A stretch of DNA of 8,493 nt, taken from positions 1 to 8,493 of the forward strand of contig JADGGM010000096.1 of the NCBI GenBank assembly GCA_019689955.1, in the 5' to 3' direction. The notes beneath the pieces are model-generated. The model had not been told where the DNA came from. It saw nothing but the letters and a program-made list of their open reading frames with translations, and did not search any database. Positions 7,142 through 8,493 of the stretch are shown piece after piece; positions within the stretch are counted from its first letter, which is position 1, and each line of letters begins with the position of its first letter. This stretch comes from Gemmatimonadaceae bacterium. GTDB taxonomy: Bacteria > Gemmatimonadota > Gemmatimonadetes > Gemmatimonadales > Gemmatimonadaceae. The position numbers were made by a program, and so were the translations under genes.

Positions 7142-8239
7142 ATGTCCCTCTCCGTCACCTTCAGCTCGATGATCCCCCGCGTGCGTCGCGGGAGCGCGTG
7201 GGCGGCAGCCGCCGCCGTGCTCCTCGCGCTCGGCTGCGCCGACGACGTCACCGTCGCCCCGCCGCCGTCGACCGACACCTCGCAGATGTACTGGGCGCTC
7301 ACGTTGAACTACCACGCCCTGACGATGTCCACCGTCGCGCCCTACGACACCATCCGCCTCACCGCGACGCCGCGCACGCTGGACGGTACCCCGATCACCG
7401 GCCTCCCCGCGCCCACCTTCACGTCGCTCGATCTGGACCGCGCGAACGTGACCGCCGATGGGCTGGTGCGTGTGCTCCGCACCGGGACGAACATCCCGGT
7501 CGTGGCGACGCTCACCGTGGGGAACCTCCGGCACGCCGACACGGTGCTCATCAACGTCACCAATACCGCATCCCCGCCGGTGCTGGCCGCGCTGTCGATC
7601 CAGCCCGACACCGGCGCCGGGGAGAGCGCGAAGATGGCGATGAACGAATACAAGACCCTCACGGCACGGGCGACGGCGAGCGACAGCACGCCGATCGTCG
7701 GGCTCGCGGTCTACTACACCTCGCTGGACAAGAACGTCGCGACCGTCGACCGAGGCACGGGGCTCGTGCGCCCGGTGCGTCCGGGGCACGTGCGCATGAC
7801 CGCGACCGCCACGGCGTACGGCGTCACGAAGTCGGACACACTGGAGCTCACCGTCGGCTACCCGACGGGGGGCATCATCATCCAGATCGTGCCGCGGCAG
7901 AATGGTAGCGGACAGGTAGTGAACGGCTTCGATCCCGACTCGATCACCGTCGGCCGCGGCGCGATCGTGTTCTTCCAGAACACCACCAGCGCACCGACGG
8001 ACGTCACGCTCGACGATCCGGCCAACGTGGGGCAGGACGATCGCGACTGCGTGTTCTTCCCGTACTTCTGCGGAACGGGGAACATCGACGCCTGGGCGCG
8101 CGACCCCGCCGATGAGACCGGGCTGAGCGCCGTGCGCGCGCGCAGCTTCCCCGTCCCCGGCGTCTACATCTATCACAGCACGCTCTTCGGCACGACCGGC
8201 ACGATCGTGGTCGTGAACGATCCGGACGACATCCCCTGA
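7142..8239 (+). CDS. lipoprotein with two Ig-like domains and a ligand-less cupredoxin-like domain
   Basis: A 365-residue predicted lipoprotein, not assigned to a named family. The N-terminus has basic residues (RVRR), a hydrophobic run and C32 in an ALGC context, a slightly atypical lipobox. Two bacterial Ig-like (Big2-type) domains follow, about 60-140 and 144-240; the second has the usual pattern YYTSLDKNVATVDRGTGLV. The last part (about 245-360) reads as a plastocyanin-like cupredoxin: FDPDSITVGRGAIVFFQN, then TDVTLDD, then SFPVPGVYIYHSTLFG and TTGTIVVVN. In copper-binding relatives the matching motifs read HNVTFDD and Y-x-C-T-x-H. Here T286 replaces the first His, S346 the Cys, F349 the second His, and no Met is present, so copper binding by the usual site is not expected. 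C303 and C310 (C-x6-C) sit in an inserted loop and may form a disulfide. Its place directly after the SusD gene suggests an accessory surface component of the transporter, loosely like SusE/SusF; that role is inference. Confidence 0.85.
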   Translation: MSLSVTFSSMIPRVRRGSAWAAAAAVLLALGCADDVTVAPPPSTDTSQMYWALTLNYHALTMSTVAPYDTIRLTATPRTLDGTPITGLPAPTFTSLDLDRANVTADGLVRVLRTGTNIPVVATLTVGNLRHADTVLINVTNTASPPVLAALSIQPDTGAGESAKMAMNEYKTLTARATASDSTPIVGLAVYYTSLDKNVATVDRGTGLVRPVRPGHVRMTATATAYGVTKSDTLELTVGYPTGGIIIQIVPRQNGSGQVVNGFDPDSITVGRGAIVFFQNTTSAPTDVTLDDPANVGQDDRDCVFFPYFCGTGNIDAWARDPADETGLSAVRARSFPVPGVYIYHSTLFGTTGTIVVVNDPDDIP

Positions 8240-8243
8240 TCGC

Positions 8244-8493
8244 ATGACATTCACCCGACGTGATTTCTTGAAGACGGGTGCCACCGTGGCCGCCGCGGCC
8301 GCGGTGCCCCGCCCCCTCCTCGTGCAGCTCGGCCGCACGTGGGAGCCGGTTCCCCCCATCGAGGACCCGCGCCTGAAGGAGCTCGCCGCGCGCGGCCCCG
8401 CCGCGGCGCGCGGGGCCGGCGCCACGTACGCGGACGTCCGGCTCACGTACACCAGGAGCCGCGACGTCTTCCCGGAGCGCACGGAGGACAACG
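8244..8493 (+). CDS. Tat-exported TldD/PmbA-type metallopeptidase, 3'-truncated by the window
   Basis: Only the first 83 residues are in the window; the reading frame stays open to the last base. The N-terminus MTFTRRDFLKTGATVAAAAA is a clear twin-arginine signal (R5-R6, then DFLK and a hydrophobic alanine-rich stretch), so the folded protein would be exported to the periplasm or envelope. After the signal, a helix ending AARGAGATYADVRLTYTRSR resembles the N-terminal start of TldD/PmbA family proteins, where a G-A-x-Y-A-D-V-R segment is typical. TldD/TldE (PmbA) of E. coli form a metalloprotease that acts on unfolded or modified peptides such as microcin B17 precursor. The metal-binding motif would lie beyond the window, so catalysis cannot be judged. 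The stop codon of the lipoprotein gene is 4 bases upstream; no strong ribosome site is visible, which suggests translational coupling. The family call rests on a short stretch. Confidence 0.75.
   Translation, partial: MTFTRRDFLKTGATVAAAAAVPRPLLVQLGRTWEPVPPIEDPRLKELAARGPAAARGAGATYADVRLTYTRSRDVFPERTEDN

Noticed and set aside
5695..8491. Two long open frames on the - strand (535 and 460 codons) opposite the SusD, lipoprotein and TldD-like genes
   Set aside because: Composition typical of antisense shadows in high-GC DNA, no family motif, and three well-supported genes on the + strand.

Overview
The window is about 70% GC and reads as one rightward gene cassette on the + strand. It encodes a cell-surface-signalled, TonB-dependent uptake system: an ECF sigma factor (252-869), a FecR-type anti-sigma regulator (866-2020), a SusC/RagA-type outer-membrane transporter with an STN signalling domain (2168-5605), a SusD/RagB-type surface lipoprotein (5620-7137), a further lipoprotein with two Ig-like domains and a cupredoxin-like domain (7142-8239), and the first 83 codons of a Tat-exported protein that looks like a TldD/PmbA-type metallopeptidase (from 8244, cut by the window end). 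SusCD systems are best known from Bacteroidota. At this GC content and codon bias, with a Tat-targeted TldD-like protein alongside, Gemmatimonadota is the most likely source. That placement is inference from composition and gene style, not from a marker gene.

Layout. Positions 1-251 are non-coding and hold a candidate promoter (47-85) and a short hairpin. The sigma and anti-sigma genes overlap by 4 bases and must be translationally coupled. A 147-base gap (2021-2167) follows, and it carries a second promoter-like block clearly similar to the first, again followed by a 7-bp hairpin. From the SusC gene onward the gaps are 14, 4 and 4 bases, so the transporter, SusD protein, Ig/cupredoxin lipoprotein and TldD-like gene look like one transcription unit.

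How the parts fit. In Fec-type signalling, ligand binding at the outer-membrane transporter is passed by its N-terminal STN domain to the periplasmic part of the FecR protein, which releases or activates the sigma factor in the cytoplasm. The sigma factor then transcribes the transport genes. The similar blocks before the sigma gene and before the SusC gene suggest that this sigma factor drives both, giving positive feedback. SusC and SusD would form the import complex, with the third lipoprotein as an extra surface component. No carbohydrate-active enzyme is visible. The only enzyme candidate is the TldD-like protein, so a peptide or modified-peptide substrate is a reasonable hypothesis.

Most unusual points: (1) the paired promoter-like blocks, each with a downstream hairpin; (2) a cupredoxin-like domain in which every copper-ligand position appears replaced; (3) apparent co-transcription of an exported TldD-like protein with a SusCD system. 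No tRNA, rRNA, CRISPR, insertion sequence or convincing intrinsic terminator was seen.
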